This document shows, one piece after another, positions 1 to 12,853 of a stretch of DNA of 64,000 nucleotides. A model generated the notes under the pieces. That model worked only from the letters and a program-made list of their open reading frames with translations, searched no databases and was not told where the DNA came from. Source of the stretch: Trichoplax adhaerens. Its lineage: Eukaryota > Placozoa > Uniplacotomia > Trichoplacea > Trichoplacidae. The stretch spans positions 1,152,510-1,216,509 of the forward strand of contig NW_002060953.1 in the NCBI RefSeq assembly GCF_000150275.1, read 5' to 3'. The first letter of the stretch is position 1; every line of letters begins with the position of its first letter. The translations under genes and the position numbers were made by a program.

Positions 1-3000
1 ATACCATTGAATTTACACACTTAGAAACTAAGCAACTATTAATTAATTCCGATTATCATAGCCTTACAGCTATTATCTAAAATTTTACTAAGTAAAGATT
101 TTGTATTATATAAGCTCCATTATTGCATGAATAGATTAAATTATTATCTAATCGATATCGTGCATATATTGATCATATTCCAAGAATCTTTCATCAAATG
201 CGACAATATTGGTTCTCTTTTAATTGTGCATGTAAGATTAGTATTATTACTTCAAACAATACATCGGTACAAGAATTTGAACAAAAATGAATTATTTTGG
301 TTTTGTGCTATAAAGAATATAGTTTGATGTTTATTGAATTTTACATATGTGTTAACAATACAACCACAAAAAACGTTCTTATTCCTAATGACAGAATTTT
401 ATTTGCAATACTTTCATCCAAATAACTAACTAAGGTTCTTAATTTTAAATTCTTCAATTAAACCCATCTTTTCCTCGATAATGCGAGAAAAACTTTCTAA
501 ACTTGGATAGAATCACTGCCCTATATAATAGTGCATCTTTAGAAAATGTATTTATAAAAGATTTAAATTATTCTTACAACACTGCAAAGAATAATCGTTC
601 TCAGTTAATAAAGCTAGCGGTAAATTTCAGATTATGGTAATAACATTAAAATATCAATGGATTAATTTTATTTTAGTATTTTTAACCTAGATAAAGTATT
701 TAATTTTTGTTAAGATGTTTTTACCTTTTTGATGCCATTGTGACATCATATTTATCCAATACAGTTTTGAGCATTGTATAAATTTATTAACTTTAATACA
801 ATACAACAATAAAGCGATAATATTGACTAATCCTTAATATTATTGTATTATTATAATTGGAGGAATTGTTACTAAAATTGTTGTCCTTGCGCTCCTTTTA
901 CATATTCATATAATTACCTTAAGCATAAACAATGTCTATCTATAATTAATGCTATGTTCAAATTTGTCAGTCATGATGATCTAAAAATATGACGATATAA
1001 ACTGAACTACAATTGTCAAAACTATCAATGCCATGCAAGATGCTATAGTTTAAATGGTCGTAATCATGTCAGCATTTATATTATTCATTATTGATTAAAA
1101 TCGGTATGTATATTTTCAAGGTGATGTCACGTTAGTATTCTGACGGATTAATTAATGTTTGACTTTGAAATGAAGGTAATAGCTATCAACAGAGTAGCCC
1201 GTTTAATTGTCGGACAATAATTTTTTCTTTTAAAATTATTAGTCTTTGTCGATAGGCAAATTGGTTCTGTTATCCTAAATAACTGCGTCTTAATCATGAG
1301 TAAAGATATAATAGGATAAAAGGATGTGAGATATTGATATTACTTGTGGTTATCGATTCTGAATCTGCACACGTATCTTGGTAGTAGCTAGGGATTAATT
1401 GTATATTATATTAAGGGGAAAAGTCTGCTGGTATTATTAAAAACTAGATGCATAAACCCAGTCATAACTGCATTTACATCCAATAAATTGGTAATTACTA
1501 AAAATTTTCCAGTATATCCATAGTAATTGTAAAAAATACATTACTCAAGGCCTAAGAAGGCCTTCCATTCTATGTAATGATACCTTTACTTAAGTAGCAA
1601 CTTTAAAATCATACATGCGAGTAGAACGTTAGTTTAAATCCTGGGTTGATTCACATTGTTTAGTGAATGTCTACGCTAGTAATTATTCTAACTATTGCTA
1701 TAATAGATAAACCGTTGACGGAATAAATCTAAATGCAGCCTTCGCTGACTGAAAGTAGTACATTCGGTATTAGAAGCTAATTTAAAGCAGATTTTTTAAT
1801 GTGTACTAAACTGTATAGTACAAACTAAAAGCTAAATTTGGGCTAGCTGCATTTTAACAGCCATGAAATTAAATTCCATCCTTTATAATTGTATTATTGA
1901 TCACCAAATAACATTGAGGTAGTTAAAAATTAATTGATAGGATCATGTACTTGATCTATTCTATCATGTCCTGTCATATTTTTATAGTAAATTCCGGAGA
2001 AATTTAATTCGGTTACAGATATTGTAGTTCAAAATTCTATTTTCTTCTGTTAACAAATTTTTTCAGAAGTAATCTTATAAATTGCTTATACCAGCTACTA
2101 ATTGCGCATAGCTCGAAGCTAGATAAGTATAGATCTGTAGCGGTGTCAAGATCACCATTATGCATAAATAAGTCGTATGGATCTGTCACACACCACTAGC
2201 GACAGAGTAAATCTACAGAAGCTAAGGCTCACAAAGAACGCCTTCTACTGACTTAAAGAGACGAGATTAGCTACATCACCTAATAGTTCAGTTCCTACGA
2301 TCGAATAATATAGTATAGCGATAGCATCACTGACAGTATAGACGACGTAGTCAGAGAATTACTACTATTTATTACTGAAGAAATCTTGATAACCCAGATT
2401 ATAGTCTTGGTAAATCAATAACAATTGATAAATTATTTCACAAACTAACCGACTAACAAACTAAAAAAGTGGTTTTCAGGCATCAGCCTTTTACAGCCTC
2501 ATTAGAAACTCCTGATGCACATAATGTAACACTATCCTTGTAATACTAATTCATTTTCCAGTATAGGAAAGTAAATTAGTTATAAACCTAATTTATGAAG
2601 GAGCGAAAAGGTCAGATTTTGATCTGGCCATGCCTACCTCGAGTTACATACGTGTGTAACAACTACTCTTTGCCTAAGTTAAATCTTCTTTCAATTAAAT
2701 CCTGTAACCCTAGCTAAAGATGAAATAGTCTTCATTACAATTTGGAGAGTTTCGCGTACATCAGTTAGAATAAAGAATAGTACAACACATGGCATTTCTT
2801 CTTCGCGATCTCCAATCGTTACACCTCTTCAAATGCCTCTTATATATCTAGCTATTTATTCCAAAATCATAATTATTTATTTTCACACATAGGTCTTATA
2901 CTTCTATAGAACCTGATTCTAAGGCTCACATAAATGACGAGATCTCATATAAATTATATCCACGCTTAGCCATTAATGTGCAAATAAAATATTTTACGAA

Positions 3001-5773
3001 CTAATTTTGAAATATAATATAAAATGAAACAAATTCAGGCCTAAGAAATATACGATGCTCATGTCGTCTATAAGTATTAATTTCCATGTATACATATACC
3101 AAGTAACTGCTCGTGAATGTAGATAGAAGGCGTAAAAACGAAATACTTTTTACCATGAAGAGAATTCATTATTTTATCATTTACGCTTAAGGAGGTCTAT
3201 AACATTTCTGCCGCGAAACTTAAGGAAAAGTTCCGTCGTTAGCACGCGTAGGTAATCTTGATAAGTAGTTCGAGATAGAAGAAGACCTAGTAATATCTAC
3301 AGTGTGTGTTTGCTATAAGAAGAATATATATGTTGAAGTCATACATATACATATTGACGACAGTATCACATAAAGCTGATGTGTCAGGGCTGTATAGTTT
3401 GCTATATCAATCCATTATGATGGCACTAGATTGGAGATTCCTACATTAGCATAAAGTTTGATTTTAGATCATAAGCACAATTTATCAACTTTTGTATCTA
3501 TAAGGATCTCGCCTCGTTCTATGAAGCGCGTGGTGATTTTACTAAGTCATTATGACAAGAGAAAATTGATAACTACTACAATGCTTTTCTCTCATTTAAC
3601 GTCTCTGTACTAGAATATTTCTGAATATGACTAGCATAACAGAAGTAACAACCAAATGAGCTTAATACAAATACTAACTATTTGTGTGATTTTCAAAGGC
3701 TAGAACTATGTACTTTAAATATACGCTGCTGAATTATCTTAATTTATAAATGAAGAAAGGAATAAACTATCTACTATGTAATAGGATTATAATCGCAATA
3801 CAACGTAGCGGTAAGCACTTATTCATAAGTACCAAAGTAATGTTAGCTTTAGTTAAAAATCTTATTTTTATCATATTTTGATGATATTGAAATCTTTTGT
3901 AGCTTACGGTTGTACTAAAAATTTCTGTTTCTTGAAAAATTTTTCCAGTAACGTAATAGAATGATGAAGATCTTCACTAAAAAAGCCCATTAAATCTATT
4001 AGGTAGTTAGCAGATTCCGATACAGATTGCTTCTAATAAATAACTTAATCTCAGACTGTGAACATATTTTACGTTCGTGTATGCCAAAGAGCCTTATTAA
4101 TTACAGGCAATCTAACTTTACCTTGAGAAATTATTCGTTTTCAGCCATCAAGAGTTATTCGTTATACATTCATCGCTGCTCTAACTTGTACGGTATTTTT
4201 TTCCATACAATGCAGTATTGTAATAATAGACTATAATATACCGATATTTGTACATCATCATGGATAATTGATATATAAGTTCAATGGTCTTTCGAAATTC
4301 TAGTTTTTAGTAAAGAATACAATATTAAATATTTGGTGTTGTTCTAGAAAAGTTCTCTATATTTGGTTGACGACAAAATGTATATTCAATAAAATAATAT
4401 TAATTTAAAGCTCGTGTTACAGTGTTATTTACTGTATTAGAGTAGAAATATCTATGTTAGGATAATTCTGTTAGCCTATCCTTGTTTAGTTAACTTCTAA
4501 TTTGGATATACTGTGTTTTAATATAGCACTGACTTTTTATGACAGTGACACTTATACGCATACTGAAATTATTAGTTATAATAGGGAATGCAAATCATCT
4601 ACTTACAGCTCGAATCATTGTGATTGTAATTTACTTATGGTATATTGTAAATTATCACGGAAATGTTCCGTGATAGGACATATCGTAATCTGACTATTCT
4701 GTATTAGTCATCACATGTCTATGTCCGTAAATACTGTTATCTGCATTAAGGGAGCAGTAGCTAAAATTAATATCTAATTCAGTAAATGATTCCAATGTTA
4801 ATTGTATTAACTATGACTCATGAACTATTGAGGAATAATATATAAATGCAGCATATCGTGTAATAAAGTGGATTCTGAAACTTAGTGTTTAACGTAAAAT
4901 ACGAGGTGTTTAAGTCTTCGTGTAGTCTGCTAGTAGGGCAAAAGTGTTTCTGATAGTGTAGATATCGTTCCTTGATACGTGGTTCAAGGAATTAACTTAT
5001 TGATCGTACGTTACGTTATCATGTTACAAAGCTGTTTTGTGACAGCTCGGTATCTAAATTTGGAACTACATCCTTTTAATTCAAAACTATTTAACTAGAC
5101 ATAATGCCACATTTTTGAATGAAATATGAATCTTTCCGTGCAGTTAGAGCAGGTTGTCAGCTCTTCTAGAAGTTTATCTAGATCGCTAGGCCCTAATCAT
5201 TTACTAACGTATATGATAATTGTTTAGAAAATATATGTAATAATGGTTAATTTTTAGAATCTTCCTATATAACTTTGTATCACAGTAGGTATTTTCGCTT
5301 TTAAAAGCAACTAATTTGATCTGATTTCAGTAAATTTAACCTAATATCTCAATATATTCTGAACTCCTTTATTTTGTTAGGGCTATCATTTGATAATATC
5401 AAGTAGCATTATTTTGTTAATTATTATAAATTGTGAGATTAAAATTTAACCGATATATTTAGTTAGTATAATATTTGTGCTTAAACTGTGATAAAATTTA
5501 TAGCTGATTATATTTATAAAATATAGTAAAAATTTCACCTTTTATTTCTTTGCTATACGCATACAATTCTGTGCTACCGCAAACGTTTAGATTCTAAGTT
5601 GTAGTTCGGTTGAGCTTAGTGTTTTATGTAGTTATGTACCGTATACTGTAGAAAGACGTAATTTACATTTAAATTTTGATTATTATTAATTTGATAATTT
5701 GGAAATCTAGAAAAAATATATATATTAGAATATGTGATTATCTGCAAGTCCAATTTAGAAAGTAAATAATACT
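1..5773. other. gene-poor AT-rich sequence left of the assembly gap
   Basis: I see no gene that I can support here. Every open frame is short (under 70 codons), is not flanked by convincing splice sites and resembles no family I recognise. Slightly GC-richer patches at about 2100-2350 and 3180-3330 may be decayed elements but carry stops in all frames. Short perfect hairpins occur, the best at 4653-4675. Confidence 0.6.
4653..4675. repeat. perfect 10-bp hairpin
   Basis: TATCACGGAA is followed by a 3-nt loop (ATG) and the exact reverse complement TTCCGTGATA. No gene lies nearby. A stem this long may occur about once or twice by chance in a 64-kb AT-rich window (my rough estimate), so function is not implied. 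Confidence 0.8.
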
Positions 5774-5823
5774 NNNNNNNNNNNNNNNNNNNNNNNNNNN
5801 NNNNNNNNNNNNNNNNNNNNNNN
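5774..5823. other. assembly gap (50 N)
   Basis: There is a run of exactly 50 N. The round length suggests a nominal scaffold gap rather than a measured one, so distances across it are uncertain. Confidence 0.98.
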
Positions 5824-7019
5824 TGAAGTAGTTCCTAAATTTAAGAATAAATTCATCATATTTGATAGCTGTCAAAAGGTATAATTCTACTCTTTCTGTA
5901 ATTCTTTTATTTAATTTTATAAGATTGTGACTGAAAGCTATAATAAACTAGGACATTTTCTTTAAGTACAGCCGTAATTGGGTTTCAAAATTATTCACTG
6001 GTAAAATAATGTATCATTCATTATGCTCATGGTTGCTTTAGAGTGTATAGTCCCAAGCTTTGCACTTTATGTCGCAAAGTCAATGAGATACAATAATTTG
6101 ATATACCGTAAAGGTGCCATGATCATGAAATTGGATGCTAATATTGCTCATGAAGATGATATTTTTAATCCTAAAGAGCTATTTGCTAAAGTCATTGCCA
6201 ACATTATCTGAGAAAGTGATGCAATCAAGCAAAATTTACGGAAATTGACTTTAGAAAGATACAACAATAGATCGGCATTGCTTAATGGAATACGCATATT
6301 AATATTAATAATTTGTAAAGTTAGCTGAAGATAATATGTAGCTAGCGCAATCTTTGAACAAAAATTAGACCTGGAATGCTTAATACATATGATCAGTTTA
6401 AATATTATTCCGGCTAATAATTAATAGTAATTCTATTATGTGAGCTTTAAATCACCTAGCAATAATTGGAATTCATTCTTGAATTTATATTTGAATTTAT
6501 TTTCGGTTTAAATTGTTTAAAATGTGATTAAAGTATACTATAGCTATCAAAATAGCAGTCATGGTCGAATAATTCATTTAATAAAATCATTAGTCTATCT
6601 TTACTGAACATTTTCGATACTCATAGAACATAAGGAGGTAGTTCTTGGATCGTAAGGATGAACAAGTTTCTTTACGATTTAACATCTTTAAATTGACCTC
6701 ATAGGCAATAACGAATTGGAAAGGTTTTAATGTTGTATATAAGTCTAATACCGAATTCTTCATTTGTTGATTTCACTAAGTGGTTAACGGTAATATGATC
6801 CCTATAAAATGAATGTATAGGAGTATACTGTTTTTATAAAACATTAATATTGTTTAACACTATCTAATTCTAAATAAACCAAATGATACTAAGTAATTGC
6901 GTGTTTATTGTATGAAAAATCAGTGGTAAGGTATATTATATTATTTAAGTAATCAGAAACACGTACGAATATTGGCTACCAGGAGATCCTGGTGATCTGA
7001 TCAAACCTTTCATTAATAT
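5824..7019. other. gene-poor AT-rich sequence
   Basis: No supported gene. An open stretch at about 6023-6211 (62 codons) has a somewhat protein-like composition, but it lacks a recognisable domain and convincing splice borders. It could be a decayed element. A 7-bp perfect hairpin (ACCAGGA/TCCTGGT, 2-nt loop) lies at 6978-6993. Confidence 0.5.
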
Positions 7020-7870
7020 AGACGTTACTTCATCAACTCAATAATTCATTTAATCCAATTTTAGGCTATATCGAAGCAAGTCTAACATGAATTATCGGTC
7101 ATCTATCCATGTTACAAGCTAGGAATAGCCCTAACTTGTGATAAGAGTCGAGAGTATGATAGCTAATTTACACTACTATAAATTGGTATACCAATCAGTT
7201 GATATTTTTGCGTAGATGTAACTAAGATTGAGCACAGTGAGGCCTCCAATCTCTCTTGGAATCACATAATCTACTTAATTGCCGGTGAGGCCGCATCTTA
7301 CATAGGTTTAAGTTCCTAAAACCGGTTTAACTATACGAGTCGTCTTCTTGTCTTTTAGAAATTGGCTTAATTAATAGTATAAAGAGTCTCCATTTGCGTA
7401 AGTTCTATGCCGTCTAATCCTATTAAATTGGCTGCATTAGTATTAAATTAGTCAATTTCAAATAGTAGTTTAAATAATATGTATTAGGCTATCCTATAAA
7501 GATAGATTATCCTAACTTGGCATATGTGCTTTCAATTTTAACATCCTTCGAGGTGATAGATTCAATTTCGTTAAAGTAGTTCGCAATTAGTGGGCAATTA
7601 CTATTACAGTCTGACGTAATCCTAAATCAAGGATTACTAATACATCAACTGTTTGCCACTAAAATTACAATCAAGGAGACCGTAAACATTGCTGAAATGT
7701 TTGTATATATAGAACATAACATGAATATAATGTACTCTTAATGAAAATTAACTTTCGTTCGACCCAATTATGAAATATATTTTATAGGACATGAGAGTTC
7801 ACTTCTATTTTCTGCCTTCGATTATTGTGACGTAAGATGGCACGGGTCTATTCTATTCAGTAATAAGAAT
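7020..7870 (+). repeat. dispersed repeat, copy 1 (about 0.85 kb, non-coding)
   Basis: This segment aligns over most of its length with the reverse complement of about 42300-43150. Blocks matching nearly exactly include AGCTAGGAATAGCCCTAACT (from 7118), AAAACCGGTTTA (about 7318), GTCTAATCCTATTAAATT (about 7412) and a block at about 7655-7685 beginning CCACTAAAATTACAAT. Between the blocks there are many substitutions and small indels; I judge about two-thirds identity by eye. No open frame is shared. Hairpins at 7182-7195 and 7616-7637 sit where the other copy also has hairpins. It is probably an old transposable-element remnant; the class is unknown and the ends are approximate. Confidence 0.75.
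7616..7637. repeat. 8-bp hairpin inside dispersed repeat copy 1
   Basis: GTAATCCT, a 6-nt loop (AAATCA) and AGGATTAC form a perfect stem. The other copy keeps a hairpin at the matching place (ATCCT/AGGAT, 42602-42617, plus-strand coordinates). Confidence 0.75.
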
Positions 7871-8332
7871 ATTATTTCTCAAACTACTAAAAATACTAAT
7901 TCTAAATCAGACAATACCAAGGAGAGTATGATCTTAGGGATTGAAAGGCTCTAATTCCGCTCTATCATCTTATGCCAAAATTTTCATTAAAGAATAAAAT
8001 AGTTTATTACACAAAAGTCCCTACATAAAGGTATTCTACCATATCCGCTTTAAAATATTTTCACCTTCAATGCGATTCTTTGTGATTAAAATGCGTCTAA
8101 TTAATAAATGATAATAAGGAACTGATTTGTAATATTGAAACAATATATAAGACGCAACAACATTAAAAAAAATACTATTTACTAATAATAACGCAAATTA
8201 AAAAGATTTTGATAAATAAGTGGGGGCCAGAAAGAATAAGAGTGTTCTATGAACAGCTATAATTCGATTTATTCGCAAAGGTCGTTAAAAACTAATCCTT
8301 TATTTCTGTTTTGTATTATATTGCCTTTCATG

Positions 8333-8410
8333 GATTCTTTCTCATCTGACGGATGCTGATTGTATCTTCACAAATTCTTTCCCATCTAACGGATACAGAT
8401 TGTTTTTGAA
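8333..8410 (+). repeat. two-copy tandem duplication, unit about 39 bp
   Basis: Two adjacent units share the patterns ATTCTTT-C-CATCT-ACGGAT and GATTGT, differing at a few bases (for example CTGACGG against CTAACGG). It is a simple local duplication in non-coding DNA. Confidence 0.75.
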
Positions 8411-8498
8411 TAGAATGAGCCTGCAGTAAATGGATTTATAATCTACCAGGTTTACTCTCCACTAACTCGAAATGTGAGTTATAAAAATTTTGTAAAAC

Positions 8499-8580
8499 TC
8501 TCGTAAGGCATAATTACTGACTATTCTACTTCCTAGTGCTACTATACTTTATGCTACTGTCGTAGCTAGCTGAAATTTCT
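8499..8580 (+). repeat. diverged repeat segment related to 49809-49887
   Basis: The block GACTATTCTACTTC is shared exactly, and AGCTGAAATT follows about 45 bases later in both places. The intervening bases align with substitutions. Same orientation. Probably a second old dispersed family; borders uncertain. Confidence 0.55.
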
Positions 8581-9472
8581 ACAAAGCTTCTAGACGAATA
8601 TTCACTAAATACAATTATCAATTCTTCTCATTATATGTCCCATTTATCTTCCATTTCGTATTGATAATTCACTTTATTGAAAATGATGCTAATAAATAGA
8701 TGATTTATTAGTTAAAAATATAGTAAAACTAAATAACTTATTAAGAATAGTGTTAAAAACCACCCGGTAGGATATAATATTTCATCTATAAAACGAGAGA
8801 AAGATAAGTGGAAATAATTACGTATTCGTTTAATCATTACAATCTTTAATATTTTGCTACAATTCAATTACCGCAGTATCCTAAGATGGAATTGACGATA
8901 GTTACAACAAAGATTTTAACTGAAGAGTTCCAAATCGGCTTATATAACTTATGTATATATTGATTAATATGTCTTAATTTGTCGCAATTTAAAGCTTAAT
9001 AGTGAACTTGTCAATGAAATTTCAATTTAAATGATATGATTAGTATCTACTTTCCTTAAGTGAAAGATAGATGGTAAATTATGTTAATAAAGTTTAAAGA
9101 ATAGTCTCAATGCAAAGAGACTAAGGATAGATAGAAATTTGAATTTGCGAGATACGGTAACTAAAGTAAAGTTCTACCAATAACGCGAAGTATTTAATAC
9201 TGAACTCAGCAAAAAAACTTATAGTCCTTAATATGTTTAGAAAGATAGATAATATTTGGTGATAGATTAATTTTGCAAAACTTATACCATCATTCAATAC
9301 TATTGCATCAAAATGTTTAAAATGCGGTACAGATATTTATTAACAAGGAGATGATAATCCAAAAAAGACTAGATAGCTCTAAAAAAGCAATAGTAAATTG
9401 AAAAGTATTTCACTAGTGCTTGTACTGCAATGGGCTATGATCATCTGCTGTAGAATTATTCTATAATTGATT

Positions 9473-9478
9473 TTTATT
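9473..9478 (-). promoter_or_regulatory. candidate poly(A) signal of the minus-strand GPCR
   Basis: The plus strand reads TTTATT, so the minus strand reads AATAAA about 210 bases past the GPCR stop codon. This hexamer is common in AT-rich DNA, so confidence is low. Confidence 0.3.
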
Positions 9479-9687
9479 TAAAGATTAAATTATGCGGCAG
9501 AGTTTATCAGATTAATAAATAATCTTCATCAGCAAATAAGATAGTCTCTCAAAATTTAAATTTTCATAGCGATCTGCTAGGGTAAAAGTTCATTTTTACC
9601 ACAAAATCACCACGAGACTATTTTCTTAGTAGTGAGATACACGATGAAGTTAACTAAACATGATAAAAATTGATCTTTTTAACTATG

Positions 9688-10743
9688 TTAGGTATTTTGC
9701 TGATAGTCATCGACCGTTATATGGATGCTTTTAGCGGTCGTATTGCTGGTAGTTTTTGGATGAATACACTTACAATTAACTAACAGTTTAACAAATTCAG
9801 CACGATAGTACTGATTCGTGGAAGCGTAAATGAAGGGATTAATACATGAATTAAGTAAGATTAACAATTTGGTGGCGAAATGGCCATCATTGCCAATAAA
9901 GGCAACACCTAAATTAGCTAAAGTAAAATAGATGACATTGGGTAGCCAACACAATAAAAATGCTAACGATGTAACAGCGCAAGTTAGCGTAATTCTATTT
10001 TTAACACGATAGGCTGCTGTCGCTTTTTTATCCATATGCTGTTGTAAATTGCGAATAGTTGATCGCATATAACGCCAAATATCGGTGTAGCATGTAATGA
10101 CACATGCCATGGGGAATAAAAATCGAAAGCAGAATAGGACTAAATAGATTGCGGTATTAAATGCTTGCCCACCAGGTAACGGCTGCCAAATACACGGAGG
10201 ATTCTCACTAGCAACGTAATGAGATTGAAATAAATTACCAAATACTAAGAGTAAACCCCATATCCAAACACCTAGCACCGTCCATTTTGTTCGTTTCATT
10301 GTAAAATAGCGTGCATGTAAATTCATTTTAACTACAGCATAACGCCTTTCAATGCTCAAAACACACAAGGTATACATGGAAATAAATCCAAAACCGAATG
10401 TAAATATCTCGGATCCGATAATCATGCAAAATAATTGACCGGCTAATCCTGGTGGTGGATGAACATAAGCTTCACGTATGATATGTTCTGGCGTCACAAT
10501 AATAAATATACCCGTTAAGAAATCCACTAACGCTAAATTCCATATTAATACGCCATGGGGGAAGTTGCGAAGTTTACGGCTATATAAGAATAGAATAAAG
10601 ACCAACAAATTGCCAACGATACATAAAATGGCAATGAGAGAAAAACCAATCTGGGTGCCAATGCCACCATTATAATTGTGCCCACTGATATTCTCCTTTG
10701 GATCTTCCGCAGGGGAAGAATTAAAACTGATATTCATGGCCAT
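9688..10743 (-). CDS. class A (rhodopsin-type) GPCR, intronless, 351 aa
   Basis: A seven-transmembrane receptor expected in the plasma membrane; the ligand is unknown. Approximate segments: TM1 32-54 (G44-N45), TM2 65-86 (D74 in ALVD), TM3 105-131, TM4 152-171, TM5 196-218, TM6 251-275 (CWLP 265-268) and TM7 289-307 (NPFIY 302-306). C106 and C184 would form the conserved TM3-ECL2 disulfide. The DRY position reads E132-R133-R134, so the third residue is Arg rather than Tyr. N-glycosylation sequons lie at N4, N8 and N18. A Cys pair at 324 and 326 could be palmitoylated. Length is typical for the family. The CWxP and NPxxY-type motifs argue for a functional receptor. TM7 loosely recalls peptide-receptor families, but I would not name one. 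The start is the first in-frame Met of an uninterrupted frame. Confidence 0.95.
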   Translation of the reverse strand: MAMNISFNSSPAEDPKENISGHNYNGGIGTQIGFSLIAILCIVGNLLVFILFLYSRKLRNFPHGVLIWNLALVDFLTGIFIIVTPEHIIREAYVHPPPGLAGQLFCMIIGSEIFTFGFGFISMYTLCVLSIERRYAVVKMNLHARYFTMKRTKWTVLGVWIWGLLLVFGNLFQSHYVASENPPCIWQPLPGGQAFNTAIYLVLFCFRFLFPMACVITCYTDIWRYMRSTIRNLQQHMDKKATAAYRVKNRITLTCAVTSLAFLLCWLPNVIYFTLANLGVAFIGNDGHFATKLLILLNSCINPFIYASTNQYYRAEFVKLLVNCKCIHPKTTSNTTAKSIHITVDDYQQNT

Positions 10744-12831
10744 ACGATACTAATTCTAAATTAAAAAACAGGGTAAAAAAGTTCTTGGAGAAACCGTGGA
10801 AAGAGGAGTCCAGGAATTTGGATGGAAAAATGAAATACCTTATTGATCAATATAACGAAAACGTAACTGAGGTAAATAAGCATTCTTAAAGTGTATTTAT
10901 AGTTCATTTCCCTATTGCTAATCACGATATAGGTCTATTTGAATACTACGTCAATATTCAATGATGCTGAATTTCTTGATTAAAACTATTCTCATTTCTT
11001 GTAGAATAAAAAGCATTACTACTATTCAATAATCAGGCTGAATTATTGCAGAAAGGTTACCAACAATAGAAATCAATAAAAGATTTTAAACTGGCCAATT
11101 AATATTTGATTTTTATTCTATCAGTTGCACCTGCCGCCTAGTAAATAGCAATAGACGTAGCGTTTGTATACTGACCAATAATGAAATTTTAATATAATTA
11201 TTACAATATAAAGAATTTGTTAGAAAAAATAATTGAAGCAAATGTAATCATCCATGTAAGATTTTATCCAACTATTAATACTGATTGACACGACAGAAAC
11301 GATATCATTCATTACTATCCGTAGCATATTTTGCTATCTTAGTTACCTTGATCGACTCCTTATTCACGGTAGCGATATAGCTAATGATGAAAATTAGGCG
11401 AAAATATCGATTAATTCAAATACTGAGAGTCCAAAGGGTGTGGGCCATTGATAGTTGCTATGATTAATTATGATATTTGATTGAAAGGGATTGATTAAGG
11501 GAACAAAACGAGTTTTAAGCTTTTTTTGATTTTTACGCATCGAATTAATTGTAAGAAGAATATTTATCGTAAGAATAAGAAAATATGAGATAGAAGAAAG
11601 CTTAATAGAAAATCTGTTGTTTTGACTAGCATAGTTCAAGTCCATTATTGTGTTGATATCATGATTTACTTCACAAATACAATGAAGATATTTTTTAACT
11701 TTGATTGAATTGAATCAATAAACTTACGTACATATTGACATTTCTACAGGCGTTCAAATCATGACTGATAGCTACTATGGAGTTGAAAGCTAAATTTCAG
11801 TATTTTTCGCCATTTCAAAATCTTAAGGAAATAATCCCGCTAATTAAATAAATGTTGACGTCTATAATTAAAATGAAATCATATTTTTATTCTTACCGGC
11901 TGCTTTCTACATTTCCGATGAGACTGATGACAACCCATCTCTTATAAAAATTTTTGTTAGATAACTTTTAATCCGTTCATGAAACTGTATTATACCGTAC
12001 CTAAGTGGGCTTCAAAGCAATGAATTCAACTGAAATACTCCACCTTCTAATGTTAACGATACGGAAGATTAAATGTCAAATGAATAATGATCATGCCAGT
12101 AAAAGGCTTATTAATCTGAATTTAATATTAAAAATACCATTAGTTATACAGCACTAATTACATATTTCAGTTACAAAGAGAAGCTCGTGTTGTTTTTGTT
12201 ACTAATTACATCACTTAATCAATGGATAGACTACCTATTTAAGTCAATTTAAATTGGCGATCTATTAACTTACGTTTCGTGCATATGATTATCAAAGCTA
12301 AGGTATCTTATGGTTAACATCTAGGTTGATATTGTCACCAAACAACTTATTTTAGGCAACCGTCCTCCTCCAAACCCCAGTCTAGAACTAAAATCAAGCC
12401 TAATCTTCAGCCCAATATTGAGTCTTGTAAGTATTTGAATAACAGCTATTGAAATTTTATTACTGTTCTGACACCAGCAACATGTTTTGCTGATACTATA
12501 GTAACCAAAATAAACGCTGTGAAGCGCTCGCTAGTCCTTAAAAGATTGCAGTCATAGATCTTTATTAAATTTGATACAAATCAGTAATGTTGCTATAGAT
12601 TAAATAAGATGCTAGGTTAATACCATTCGGCAAGTTGAGAAAATCCCTCTAAAGTTTTCAAATTTCAAAATCGTTTTACCTAGTTTATTAAATTCTATCA
12701 TAATGGAGAATATTTGATTGTTTCTATTTTCTAAACAATTTTTTATTTTTATCCCAGGCAATAGGATGCTAATTTTAAGATTGTTAAGATTATACCTAAT
12801 AAAATAGAAAAATTACTTATTTGGTAATATT

Positions 12832-12853
12832 TAAACTAGCAACCGCTAGTTTA
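12832..12853. repeat. perfect 9-bp hairpin
   Basis: TAAACTAGC, a 4-nt loop (AACC) and GCTAGTTTA. No neighbouring gene gives it a role; several stems of this length are expected by chance. Confidence 0.75.

Larger units (their letters stand above)
7871..9470. other. gene-poor sequence with small repeats
   Basis: No gene seen. It holds a two-copy tandem duplication at 8333-8410 and an 80-bp segment at 8499-8580 that resembles 49809-49887. Its right end is probably the 3' region of the minus-strand GPCR. Confidence 0.5.

Noticed and set aside
2545-2580. miRNA-like hairpin (15-bp stem with two mismatches)
   Set aside because: Stem too short for a typical animal pre-miRNA, and imperfect stems of this size are common in AT-rich DNA.
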